From the NCBI RefSeq assembly GCF_036002505.1, contig NZ_DASYTH010000043.1:1-64000 (forward strand): DNA of 64,000 nucleotides, written 5' to 3'. The position numbers and the translations under genes are program-made. Shown piece after piece: positions 15,792 to 24,082 of the stretch; the first letter of the stretch is position 1; each line of letters begins with the position of its first letter. The stretch comes from DASYTH01 sp036002505 (GTDB lineage: Bacteria; Actinomycetota; Actinomycetes; Mycobacteriales; Pseudonocardiaceae). The notes below the pieces were generated by a model, which was not told the DNA's origin, did not search any database, and was given only the letters and a program-made list of their open reading frames with translations.

Positions 15792-17565
15792 AGCCGGCCT
15801 GGGGTTTGGCGTCGACGCCGGCTTCCTTGCGCTGCTCGGCGGTGATCGGCGCCGGCGCGCCGGTGAGCGGGTCGTAGCCGCCGCCGGACTTGGGGAACGC
15901 GATCACCTCGCGGATCGAGCTCTCCCCGGCCAGCAGCATGACCGTGCGGTCCCAGCCGATGGCGATGCCGCCGTGCGGGGGCGGGCCGTACTTGAACCCC
16001 TCCAGCAGGAAGCCGAACTTCTCCCGGGCCTCCTCGGGCTCGATGCCCATCACCCGGAACACCCGCTCCTGCACGTCGCCCCGGTGGATACGGATGGAGC
16101 CGCCGCCCAGCTCGACGCCGTTGAGCACGATGTCGTAGGCGTAGGCCAGCGCGTTGCCGGGGTCCTCCTCGAACCGGTCCAGCCACTCCGGGGTCGGCGA
16201 GGTGAACGCGTGGTGCACCGCGGTCCACGTTCCCTTGCCCACCGCGACGTCCCCGTGGCTGCGGGCCTCCTCGGCGGCCTCGAACAGCGGCGCGTCGACC
16301 ACCCAGACGAACGACCAGGCCGACTCGTCGATCAGCCCGCAACGCCGGCCGATCTCCAGCCGCGCGGCGCCGAGCAGCGCGCGGGCGTCGCTGCGCGCGC
16401 CGGCGGCGAAGAACACGCAGTCGCCGGGCTCCGCGCCGGCGGCCTTGGCCAGGCCCTCGCGCTCGGCCTCGGAGAGGTTCTTGGCCACCGGGCCGCCGAG
16501 CGAGCCGTCCTCGTTGACGAGCACGTAGGCCAGACCCTTGCCGCCGCGCTGCTTCGCCCAGTCCTGCCAGGCGTCGAGCTGCTTGCGCGGCTGGCTGGCG
16601 CCGCCGGGCATGACGACGGAGCCGACGTAGGGCGCGTGGAACACCCGGAACGGGCTGTCGGCGAAGTACTCGGTCAGCTCGGTCAGCTCGGTGGACAGGC
16701 GCAGGTCGGGCTTGTCCGAGCCGTAGCGGGCCATCGCCTCGGTGTAGGTGATCCGCGGGAACGGTTGCGGGATCTCGTATCCGGCCAGCTCCCGCCAGAG
16801 AGCCACCAGGATCCGCTCGCCGAGCGCGATCACGTCGTCCTGCTCGACGAAGCTCATCTCGATGTCGAGCTGGGTGAACTCGGGCTGGCGGTCGGCGCGG
16901 AAGTCCTCGTCCCGGTAGCAGCGGGCGATCTGGTAGTACCGCTCCAGCCCGCCGACCATGAGCAGCTGCTTGAACAGTTGGGGCGACTGGGGAAGCGCGT
17001 ACCAGGAACCGGGCTTGAGCCGGGCCGGGACGACGAAGTCGCGGGCACCCTCGGGGGTGGACCGGGTCAGCGTGGGCGTCTCGATCTCCAGGAAGCCCTC
17101 GCCGTGCAGTAGCTGCCGGGCGATCCGGTTGGCCTCGCTGCGGATCCGCATCGCGCGGGCCGGCCCGGGCCGGCGCAGGTCGAGGTAGCGGTGCTTGAGC
17201 CGGATCTCCTCGCCGACGGTGAGGTGCTCGTCGGTCGGGAACGGCAGCGGCGCGGCCTCACTGAGCACCTCCAGCTCAGTGGCCAGCACCTCGATCTCAC
17301 CGGTGGCCAGCTCGGGGTTCTCGTTGCCCTCGGGTCGCCGCGCCACCTCACCGACGACGCGCACGCAGAACTCGGCGCGGAGGTGGTGCGCCCGCTCGGC
17401 CATCTCTCCCTCGCGGAACACCACCTGCGCCACCCCGGAGGCGTCCCGGAGGTCGACGAAGATCACGCCGCCATGATCGCGCCGGTGCGCCACCCAGCCG
17501 CTCAGCGTGACGGTCTGCCCGGCGTGGTCGGCCCGGAGTGTCCCGGCCTCATGGGTGCGGATCAA
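15790..17565 (-). CDS. aspS: Aspartate--tRNA ligase
   Basis: Class IIb bacterial-type aspartyl-tRNA synthetase that charges tRNA-Asp (and possibly tRNA-Asn if non-discriminating). It has an N-terminal OB anticodon-binding domain (GQTVTLSGWVAHRRDHGGVI), motif 2 with YYQIARCYRDEDFRADRQPE, a GAD insertion domain, and motif 3 near GGIAIGWDRTVMLLAG. Length is 591 residues from TTG 17565, which gives the family start LIRTHEAGTLRA and has AGAGGG five to six bases upstream. An in-frame ATG at 17601 would add 12 atypical residues. The next gene upstream is divergent, 469 bases away. Confidence 0.96.
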   Translation of the reverse strand: MIRTHEAGTLRADHAGQTVTLSGWVAHRRDHGGVIFVDLRDASGVAQVVFREGEMAERAHHLRAEFCVRVVGEVARRPEGNENPELATGEIEVLATELEVLSEAAPLPFPTDEHLTVGEEIRLKHRYLDLRRPGPARAMRIRSEANRIARQLLHGEGFLEIETPTLTRSTPEGARDFVVPARLKPGSWYALPQSPQLFKQLLMVGGLERYYQIARCYRDEDFRADRQPEFTQLDIEMSFVEQDDVIALGERILVALWRELAGYEIPQPFPRITYTEAMARYGSDKPDLRLSTELTELTEYFADSPFRVFHAPYVGSVVMPGGASQPRKQLDAWQDWAKQRGGKGLAYVLVNEDGSLGGPVAKNLSEAEREGLAKAAGAEPGDCVFFAAGARSDARALLGAARLEIGRRCGLIDESAWSFVWVVDAPLFEAAEEARSHGDVAVGKGTWTAVHHAFTSPTPEWLDRFEEDPGNALAYAYDIVLNGVELGGGSIRIHRGDVQERVFRVMGIEPEEAREKFGFLLEGFKYGPPPHGGIAIGWDRTVMLLAGESSIREVIAFPKSGGGYDPLTGAPAPITAEQRKEAGVDAKPQAG

Positions 17566-17660
17566 CGTCGGCCCTCTCAGCTGCGTGCGGACTTTCCGCA
17601 AGTAAGAGGCTAGCTAACCGGGTGTGACCGCCGTCCAGCAGGTTTCCCGCTTCCCCCGGT

Positions 17661-17867
17661 GTGTTTGCGCCTGGCGTCGCCGTGTTGGCCGCTGGCGTCG
17701 CTCTATTGTTTGCTGGCGTTGCCACGTTGGCACCTGACGCGCACGGCCACCGACGCCTCGTCAACGACCCGATCCAGCCGGCCCCACGCCACCCGCCGTG
17801 ACAGGCCAACACACCGACGCGACGCGCCAACACACCATCGCACCAGGCCAACACACCGGCATGAGCC
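17661..17867. repeat. 21-bp tandem repeat arrays in opposite orientations
   Basis: The 469-base gap between aspS and the next gene holds no gene but two arrays. Three 21-bp units in reverse orientation (17669-17689, 17690-17710, 17711-17731; core TGGCGTCGC and GTTGGC) are preceded by a partial unit from 17661. Three direct units follow at 17805-17825, 17826-17846 and 17847-17867, each beginning GCCAACACACC. Related arrays occur at 24028-24078 and 28687-28765. Unit-to-unit divergence is high; spacing is constant. Confidence 0.75.
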
Positions 17868-18034
17868 GCCGGCGGGGTTGGTGGTGGCAGGCTGTGACCA
17901 GGCCGCGGCCCGGTGAGTGTTCGGTCACCGGACGTAGCTAACTGTTCACACGCAGATTTAACGGGATCGCTACCCACCGGCGACCGCACGCCGTATGGTC
18001 AGCCCAAGGCCTTAGGTAATCCAGGGGAGAACAC

Positions 18035-19030
18035 ATGGGTAGCGGCATCACCCGCGAACCAGTCCAACTCCACCAAGGCGGCAGCTTGCAGCGTGCAATT
18101 GTTGCCGAACAACCGGAATCCCTGGTAGCGGACGCATTTCCCACGGCTTTGCGAGCGGCAATCCAGGCCAGCGGGTTGAGTTTGGACCGGATCCAGTACC
18201 GGCTGCGCTCCCGCGGCGTCTCGGTCAGCGTGACCGCCCTGAGCTACTGGCAGTCCGGCCGCCGAAGGCCGGAGCGCGCCGAGTCCCTGGCCGCGCTCGG
18301 GCACCTGGAGTCGGTGCTCGGGGTCGCGCCGGGCTCCCTGATGGCCCTGCTCGGCCCGCCCCGCCCGCGCGGCCGGGCCAACCGCGAGTCCAACCGGCTG
18401 CCCATCGAGGCGCTGTGGACCAAGTCCGAGCAGGTGTCGAACCTGCTCAAGCGGATCGACTTCACCACCGAGGCCGCGCTCACCCGGATCAGCCAGCAGG
18501 ACGTCATGGAGCTGGCCGCCGACCAGGGTGAGAAGCGGATCAGCGTCCGGCAGGTGCTGCGCGCCGAGCGGGACGGGGCGGAGCGCACCCTCTGCGTCTA
18601 CGACCTGGAGCGCCCCGGCCGGCCGTTCCCGGAGATCACCGCGTCGCAGGGCTGCCAGATCGGCCGGGTGGCCCACGACCACGCCGCCGGCATCGTGGCC
18701 GCCGAGATCCTGCTGGAGCAGCCGCTGCACCGCGGCGAGACGGTGATCCTGGACTACTCGCTCACCCACCCCGGCCCGCCGTACTCCCGGGGCGACGACA
18801 GCTACTGCCGCAAGTTCACCACGCCGGTCCGCGAGTTCGTGCTCGAGCTCCGGTTCGACCCGCGCATGCTGCCCCGCTACTGCGAGCAGTACACCGCCGA
18901 TCCGGACAACCAGATCACCAGCCGCCGCCGCGTCGAGGTCAACGCCGAAGGCCACGGCCATGCCGTCGCCCTCGACTTCGGCCCCGGCATCTTCTGCGTC
19001 CGCTGGGAATGGGCTGAGCCGCCTCGCTGA
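18035..19030 (+). CDS. XRE-like helix-turn-helix protein with large C-terminal domain
   Basis: A 331-residue protein of a kind frequent in Pseudonocardiaceae. Residues 35-95 form an XRE-like helix-turn-helix (LRAAIQASGLSLDRIQYRL, VSVTALSYWQSGRRRPERAE). The remaining 230 residues form a mixed alpha/beta domain with no motif I recognise (FTTPVREFVLELRFDP, CVRWEWAEPP). The ATG at 18035 has GGGGAGA at good spacing. Probably a DNA-binding regulator; the ligand and target are unknown. The C-terminal domain could be described only as conserved-looking. Confidence 0.8.
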   Translation: MGSGITREPVQLHQGGSLQRAIVAEQPESLVADAFPTALRAAIQASGLSLDRIQYRLRSRGVSVSVTALSYWQSGRRRPERAESLAALGHLESVLGVAPGSLMALLGPPRPRGRANRESNRLPIEALWTKSEQVSNLLKRIDFTTEAALTRISQQDVMELAADQGEKRISVRQVLRAERDGAERTLCVYDLERPGRPFPEITASQGCQIGRVAHDHAAGIVAAEILLEQPLHRGETVILDYSLTHPGPPYSRGDDSYCRKFTTPVREFVLELRFDPRMLPRYCEQYTADPDNQITSRRRVEVNAEGHGHAVALDFGPGIFCVRWEWAEPPR

Positions 19031-19111
19031 GCCGCCTCTCCGGAATTTAACTGCTGTCGTTGCGTTCCTGGGAAACGCGGCGGTCATCGGGTTGGATGTG
19101 GCTGAGTTGCG

Positions 19112-19948
19112 TCACGGTCCCCTGAGGTGCGGTGGCGGGGTCATGGGGAAGGCGACGTCGCAGATCTCGTCGTCTGGGTTGGCGGTGTGGAAGTCGGCGA
19201 AGTAGACCTCCCGCGGGGCGCCGTCGAACGCGTGGCCGCGCGCGGTGATCCACCGGGCCACCGCGTCGTAGGCGGAGAGGATCTGCGGGTACTCGACCTG
19301 GGCCCGGGTCAGCCGGACGTACGCCTCGTGGTGCGCGGGCTCGGTCCGTACCGGCGCGCCCGGTGTGTCGGGGCTGACCGGGAGACAGCACTCGACCGGG
19401 CCGTCGCTGTCCTCGTTGACCTCGCCGTAGTAGACGACGAACGCGTCGCCGGAAACGCCGCCGTGGTGCTCGGCCAGCTCGACCAGCCGGGACATGGCCG
19501 CCTCGATCCACGGCGAGAGCTGCGGCACCAGCACGTGCCGCCGCTCGGCCAGCACCACCTGCCCGGCCACGTCCCGCCGGTGCACCTGGTACATCCCGAA
19601 CGGGTCCGCGCCGGACAGGGTCAGCCGCAGGTGCGCGGCCAGCTCGCGCTGCGAGGCCAGCCGGCGCTCGGTCGCCTCCCAGTACCGGGCGACCAGCTCG
19701 GCCGCCTCGGCGCGCGGTGCCGCCACCACGGCGCCGACCTGGGCCAGCGGCATGTCCAGCCGGCGGAGCATGGCGACCAGGCGCGCGGTCTCCAGCTGGC
19801 TCTCCCGGTACCAGCGGTAGCCGGAGTGCTCGTCGACCTCGGCCGGGGTGAGCACGCCGAGCCGGTCGTAGAGCCGCAGCGCCTTCTGCGACAGCCTGGA
19901 CCGGCGTCCGAACACGCCGATGGAGAGCCGTCCATCATCATCGCTCAC
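19112..19948 (-). CDS. MerR family regulator with GyrI-like effector domain
   Basis: A 278-residue regulator. The N-terminal MerR winged helix is LSIGVFGRRSRLSQKALRLY then DEHSGYRWYRESQLETARLV (residues about 8-55), followed by a dimerisation helix. The C-terminal half (QVVLAERRHVLVPQLSPW, FVVYYGEVNEDSDGPVECC, EVYFADFHTANPDDEICDV) is a GyrI/AraC-type effector-binding domain that senses small hydrophobic or cationic ligands. The GTG at 19948 overlaps the end of the amidase gene by 11 bases, so the two are co-transcribed and the amidase or its promoter may be a target. Confidence 0.88.
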   Translation of the reverse strand: MSDDDGRLSIGVFGRRSRLSQKALRLYDRLGVLTPAEVDEHSGYRWYRESQLETARLVAMLRRLDMPLAQVGAVVAAPRAEAAELVARYWEATERRLASQRELAAHLRLTLSGADPFGMYQVHRRDVAGQVVLAERRHVLVPQLSPWIEAAMSRLVELAEHHGGVSGDAFVVYYGEVNEDSDGPVECCLPVSPDTPGAPVRTEPAHHEAYVRLTRAQVEYPQILSAYDAVARWITARGHAFDGAPREVYFADFHTANPDDEICDVAFPMTPPPHLRGP

Positions 19949-21287
19949 CGCCCAGAGCGTAGTTCGGGGGCTCACGGAAGCCCGGCAGAACGTCGCCGCG
20001 TTCCAACGCGTCCGCGATGTCCAGCAGCGTGAGCTCCGCCCAGCGCGGCCCGACGAGCTGCACACCGACCGGGAGCCCGTCCGCGTCGAACCCGGCCGGT
20101 GCGACCAGGCCGGGCTGCCCGGTCAGGTTGGCGAACGCGAGCATCTGGCCTTCGGGGTCGTAACCCGTTGCCTCATGGGCGAAAGCCGTCGACAGCGCGG
20201 GCGGCAGGAGCAGCGCGTCGAACCCGTCGAAGAACGCCTCCCAGGCGGCGGTGAACCGGTCGCGTTCGGCCAGCGCGGTCAGGTACCAGCCCAGGGTGCG
20301 GCGCTCGGCGGGGAGCTCCGAGGCGGGGTCGAAGATTCCGGTGATCGTGAACAGCAGCGCGCCGAACAGCTCGTTCATCGCGGACCAGTCGATGCCGGGT
20401 AGCCGCTCCTCGACCTGCGCACCGGCGTCGGACGCGGCCGCGGCGATGCGCTCCACCTGGTCCCGCAAGGGTTTCCGGACATCCATGCCAGGCAGCGCGG
20501 GCGCCACCGCCAGGCGCAGGCCGGCCAGCTCGCGCCGCCGCCGGGTGCCGAGCGGGACCGGTGGGATGTCGCCGTCCACCCCGTCCGGGCCGGCGATGAT
20601 CGACAGTGCCAGCTCGAGGTCGTCCAGGTCGCGGGCCATCGGTCCGATCGTCCCCATGATCCGCACCGGGCGCGGCCCGTCGAACGGTGGCGTCAGGCAG
20701 CCGTGCAGGGAGACGCGGTGCTCGGTGGTCTTCAGGCCGTACACCCCGCAGAAGTGGGCCGGCAGCCGGATGGAGCCGGCCAGGTCCGAGCCGATCTCCA
20801 GCGGGGTCAGCCCGGCCGCGAGCGCCGCCGCCGCTCCCCCGCTCGACCCGCCCGGCGTGCGCGTGGTGTCCCACGGGTTCGAGGTCCGCCCGAAGATCGG
20901 GTTCTCGGACTTGTAGTCCATCCACCACGGCGGCACGTTCGTGTGCCCCATGATGATGGCGCCGGCCGCCCGCAGCCGCGCCGCCACCGTGCCGTCCCGC
21001 TCCGGCACCCGGTCCAGCACCGGCGTCCCCGCCGTGGTCCGCATCCCGGCCACGTCGTGCCCGTCCTTGAGCGTCATCGGCACCCCGTGCAGCGGACCGA
21101 GGACCTCCTTGCGCCGCACCGCCTCGTCCGCCGCCGCGGCCTGCTCGCGGGCACGGTCGGCGTCGAGGGAGACGACGGCGTTCAGCCCCGGGTCGTACTT
21201 CGCGATGCGCTCCAGGTGCGCCTCGAGCACCTCCACGGCGGTCAGCTCGCCCTGCCGGATCCGTCCGGCCAGTTCACCTGCGGTCAT
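19938..21287 (-). CDS. Amidase (amidase-signature family)
   Basis: A 449-residue amidase-signature hydrolase. The catalytic triad Lys-cisSer-Ser is visible as K in GVPMTLKDGHDV (about residue 74), Ser in RTPGGSSGGAAAAL (about residue 150) and the nucleophile Ser in GSDLAGSIRLPAHFCG (about residue 173). Such enzymes hydrolyse carboxamides; GatA homologues act in tRNA amidation, but no gatB or gatC is nearby, so a free amidase is likely. The ATG at 21287 is preceded by a GC-rich hairpin. It shares an 11-base overlap with the following merR gene. Confidence 0.9.
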   Translation of the reverse strand: MTAGELAGRIRQGELTAVEVLEAHLERIAKYDPGLNAVVSLDADRAREQAAAADEAVRRKEVLGPLHGVPMTLKDGHDVAGMRTTAGTPVLDRVPERDGTVAARLRAAGAIIMGHTNVPPWWMDYKSENPIFGRTSNPWDTTRTPGGSSGGAAAALAAGLTPLEIGSDLAGSIRLPAHFCGVYGLKTTEHRVSLHGCLTPPFDGPRPVRIMGTIGPMARDLDDLELALSIIAGPDGVDGDIPPVPLGTRRRRELAGLRLAVAPALPGMDVRKPLRDQVERIAAAASDAGAQVEERLPGIDWSAMNELFGALLFTITGIFDPASELPAERRTLGWYLTALAERDRFTAAWEAFFDGFDALLLPPALSTAFAHEATGYDPEGQMLAFANLTGQPGLVAPAGFDADGLPVGVQLVGPRWAELTLLDIADALERGDVLPGFREPPNYALGGER

Positions 21288-21298
21288 GCCGGCGAGTC

Positions 21299-21319
21299 TT
21301 GCCCCTGCCCCAGGGGCAA
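21299..21319 (-). promoter_or_regulatory. Hairpin in the amidase leader
   Basis: TTGCCCCTG (21299-21307) and CAGGGGCAA (21311-21319) pair perfectly with a three-base loop, 12 bases upstream of the amidase ATG. It may end transcripts from the upstream SnoaL gene or limit translation of the amidase. Confidence 0.45.
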
Positions 21320-21342
21320 GGGCAAGACGGTGCCGTTCCCGG

Positions 21343-21708
21343 TCAGGGCGCGGGCGAGGAGGCCATGGCCTTGCGCAGGTCCTCGGCGTCGTAGATCAGC
21401 TCGCCGCGGACGATCGTGCCGTCCCGGATCTCCAGCACCTCCGCGGCGGTGAGCACGCCGGGCAGCATGGCCATCTCCCAGTCGATCACCGAGCAGACCA
21501 GGTCGCCGTCGGTGAACTGGTGCCGGACGGTGAAGTTGCGCACCGCGGCGCCGGCCTGGCTGGCCATCGCGCGGTAGCCCGCCGCGGAGTCGAAGCTGGC
21601 CACCGGGCCGGTGAAGGTGAAGTCCTCGGCGAGCGGGACGCCGGTCATGTCGCCGGACCGGTTCCGCCAGGCGTCGTAGTAGAGGTTGGCCGTGGTTCGG
21701 GGATCCAT
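21343..21708 (-). CDS. SnoaL-like/NTF2-fold protein
   Basis: A 121-residue protein of the nuclear transport factor 2 fold: MDPRTTANLYYDAWRNRSGDM at the start, AEDFTFTGPVASFDSAAGYR, and VCSVIDWEMAM. SnoaL-like proteins include cyclases, isomerases and ligand-binding domains; nothing fixes the activity here. The ATG at 21708 has GGAGAA eight bases upstream. It is divergent from an ECF sigma factor that carries the same kind of domain at its C-terminus, so a shared signal is possible. Confidence 0.83.
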   Translation of the reverse strand: MDPRTTANLYYDAWRNRSGDMTGVPLAEDFTFTGPVASFDSAAGYRAMASQAGAAVRNFTVRHQFTDGDLVCSVIDWEMAMLPGVLTAAEVLEIRDGTIVRGELIYDAEDLRKAMASSPAP

Positions 21709-21807
21709 CGTGGTTCTCCTCGGGTTCGGGCCGCGGGGTGCGGCCGTTCGCCCCGTCTGATCCGGGACGCGGCGAGAACTCATCGGCGCGCGCGTAGATT
21801 GCTGCCC

Positions 21808-22758
21808 ATGATCGAGCCGGCGCTGCTGGTGGCCGCGCGGTCGGGCGACGGCGACGCGTTCCGCGAGCTCGTGGCGCCGCACCTGCCGGCCCTGCACCTG
21901 CACTGTTACCGGATGCTCGGCTCGTACCACGACGCCGAGGAGGCCATGCAGGAGGTGCTGCTGCGGGCCTGGCGGCACCTCGACGGGTTCGAGGCCCGGG
22001 CGCCGCTGCGGCACTGGCTGTACCGGATCGCCACCACCACCTCGCTCAAGATCATTGACGCGCGGGCGAGGCGGCCCGGCACCGTCGCGGAGATCAACTA
22101 CCTGGAGCCGTACCCGGACCGGTTGCTCGACGCGCTGCCCGCCGGCGCCGACCCGGCCGCCGTGGCCGAGCGCCGCGAGTCGGTGTCGCTCGCCTTCGTC
22201 GCCGCGCTGCAGCTGCTGCCCGCCACCCAGCGGGCCGCCGTGATCCTGCGCGACGTGCTGGCCTGGCGGGCCGGGGAAGTGGCCGCGCTGCTGGAAACCA
22301 GCGTGGCCGCGGTGAACAGCGCGCTGCAGCGGGCCAGGGTGACGCTGCGCGCGGCGCTGCCCGAGGGTGCCCGGCGCCCGCTCGACGCCGAGGACCGCCG
22401 GGTGCTCGCCCGGTTCGTGGACGCCTGGCACCGCCGCGACGTCTCCGGCCTGGCCATGCTGCTCCGAGACGACGTGGAGCTGCGCATGCCGCCCGTGGAG
22501 CTGGCGTTCCACGGCCGCGACGCGGTGCTGGGGTTCTTCACCACCGTGCCGGCGGGTGGCGCGTTCGAACAGATGCGCCTGGTGATCACCGCGGCGAACG
22601 GACAGCCGGCCGTGGCCGCCTTCGACGCCGGCCCCGATGGGCCGCAGCCCTACGGCGTCATGGTCTTCGAGCTGATCGATGGCGCGATCGCCACCATCAC
22701 CGGCTTTCCGACGGTGGCGGACCCGTTGCTGGATCAGGCCTTCGCCCTGCGACCCTGA
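21808..22758 (+). CDS. ECF RNA polymerase sigma factor with SnoaL-like C-terminal domain
   Basis: A 316-residue sigma-70 family factor. Region 2 is HCYRMLGSYHDAEEAMQEVL then PLRHWLYRIATTTSLKIID (residues about 32-90). Region 4 is ATQRAAVILRDVLAWRAGEV then TSVAAVNSALQRARVTL (about 145-185). Residues 200-316 form a SnoaL/NTF2-like domain (FVDAWHRRDVSGLAMLLRDD, FHGRDAVLGFF), which in related ECF groups controls sigma activity instead of an anti-sigma protein. No anti-sigma gene is adjacent. The ATG at 21808 starts directly in the family sequence. The gene ends two bases from the convergent MBL gene. Confidence 0.92.
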   Translation: MIEPALLVAARSGDGDAFRELVAPHLPALHLHCYRMLGSYHDAEEAMQEVLLRAWRHLDGFEARAPLRHWLYRIATTTSLKIIDARARRPGTVAEINYLEPYPDRLLDALPAGADPAAVAERRESVSLAFVAALQLLPATQRAAVILRDVLAWRAGEVAALLETSVAAVNSALQRARVTLRAALPEGARRPLDAEDRRVLARFVDAWHRRDVSGLAMLLRDDVELRMPPVELAFHGRDAVLGFFTTVPAGGAFEQMRLVITAANGQPAVAAFDAGPDGPQPYGVMVFELIDGAIATITGFPTVADPLLDQAFALRP

Positions 22759-22760
22759 CG

Positions 22761-23894
22761 TCAGGCGACGGTGCGCCACCAGGTGTCGGGTTCGGGGAGG
22801 GCGTCGACGTCGAGGAGTTGGCCGGGGCGCGGCACGGCCACCCGGACGCCGCGGTCGGCGGCGTCGGCGAGGACCCGCTCGACCGGCTCGGACCAGGAGT
22901 GCAGGGCGAGGTTGAAGGTGGCCCAGTGCACCGGGACGAGCAGGCCGCCGCGGACGGCGAGGTGTGTGGCGATGCCTTCCTCGGGGGTCATGTGGATGTC
23001 CGGCCAGTACGGCGAGTAGGCGCCGACCTGAACGAGGGTGAGGTCGAAGGGGCCGTGCTCGGCGCCGATCCTGGCGTAGCCGTCGAAGAATCCGGAGTCG
23101 CCGGTGTAGAACACGCGGCGGTTCGGGCCGGCCACCACCCAGGACGCCCAGAGCGTGCTGTTCTCGGCGGGCCGGCGGCGGCCGGAGAAGTGCCGCGCCG
23201 CGGTGGCGATCAGCTCCAGCCCGGCGACGGTGGCCCGCTCCTCCCAGTCCAGCTCGACGATCCGCCCGGCCGGGACGCCCCAGCGCTCCAGGTGCGCGCC
23301 CACACCCAGGGGCAGCACGAATGGCGAGCTCGGCTGGCTCGCCGCGAGCCGCCGGATCGTGCGCATGTCGAGGTGGTCGTAGTGGTCATGGGAGATCACG
23401 ATCGCGTCCAGCGGTGGGAGGTCCTCCAGCGCCAGCGGTACCGGATGCAGCCGGCGCGGACCGACCGCCTGCGACGGGGACACCCGCTCGCTCCACACCG
23501 GGTCGAACAGCACCCGCCGGCCCTCGATCTCGACCAGCGCGGTGGCGTGCCCGAGCCAGGTGACCCGCAGCCCGTCCGCCGGCGGCGCGGCGAGCTCGGA
23601 GGCGTCCGGCGCCATCAGCGGGACCGGCCCGCGTGGCCGCCGAATCTCCTTGCCCCGCACCATCTCCCGCAGAATGCCCGGCCCGCTCGACGCCGCCGCG
23701 ATCCCCGCCGGCACCTCGTTGTGGAACGCGCCGTCCCGGAACCGCGGCGACGCGAGCATCCGGTCGAGCCGGGCGCCGGCCGGGCGCGCCCCGAGCGCGG
23801 CCGGGACGTCCCACGCGGCCCGGGCGAGCGCGGTCGCGGCACCGACCGGCACGAGCAAGGCGGAGCGCCGAACCACAGCGGGCAACCGGTACAC
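22761..23894 (-). CDS. MBL-fold metallohydrolase (UlaG/NAPE-PLD-like)
   Basis: A 377-residue metallo-beta-lactamase-fold enzyme. The metal motif is ISHDHYDHLD (H-x-H-x-D-H, about residue 190). Further ligands are in TAARHFSGR, YTGDSGFF and VPVHWATFNLALH. The arrangement WLGHATALVEIEGRRVLFDP and DPVWSERVSP is that of UlaG and N-acylphosphatidylethanolamine phospholipase D-like proteins. The N-terminal 90 residues include a hydrophobic stretch (ALLVPVGAATALARAAW), possibly an anchor. GTG 23894 is chosen because GGAAAGGA lies at good distance; an in-frame ATG exists at 23942. Substrate unknown. Confidence 0.85.
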   Translation of the reverse strand: MYRLPAVVRRSALLVPVGAATALARAAWDVPAALGARPAGARLDRMLASPRFRDGAFHNEVPAGIAAASSGPGILREMVRGKEIRRPRGPVPLMAPDASELAAPPADGLRVTWLGHATALVEIEGRRVLFDPVWSERVSPSQAVGPRRLHPVPLALEDLPPLDAIVISHDHYDHLDMRTIRRLAASQPSSPFVLPLGVGAHLERWGVPAGRIVELDWEERATVAGLELIATAARHFSGRRRPAENSTLWASWVVAGPNRRVFYTGDSGFFDGYARIGAEHGPFDLTLVQVGAYSPYWPDIHMTPEEGIATHLAVRGGLLVPVHWATFNLALHSWSEPVERVLADAADRGVRVAVPRPGQLLDVDALPEPDTWWRTVA

Positions 23895-24027
23895 GAGCGG
23901 TGTCCTTTCCCTCAGCAACCCCTCTACCTGCGTACACCCCATGGTGCCTTGATCACGCTGAGGGAAACCTGAGAGCCCGCCCCGCTTACCCGAGACCCCG
24001 ATCACACCCACCCCAACCCCGTGACCG

Positions 24028-24078
24028 GCCAACTCAGCGACGCCACGCGCCAACATGGCTACGTCACGCGCCAACATG
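24028..24078. repeat. 21-bp tandem repeat, two-plus units
   Basis: Units 24037-24057 and 24058-24078 are 21 bases each and share CACGCGCCAACATG, with a partial unit GGCCAACTCA before them. They have the same GCCAAC core and spacing as the arrays at 17661-17867 and 28687-28765. They lie just after the stop of the radical SAM gene. Confidence 0.65.
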
Positions 24079-24082
24079 CGGG

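Noticed and set aside
13546..17112. Open frame of about 1,188 codons on the + strand
   Set aside because: It is antisense to the phosphotransferase, DUF389 and aspS genes, is Arg/Gly/His-rich low complexity, and arises because stop codons are rare in the complementary frame of GC-rich genes.
17661..17867. CRISPR array
   Set aside because: Units are contiguous 21-mers with no unique spacers, and no cas genes are present.
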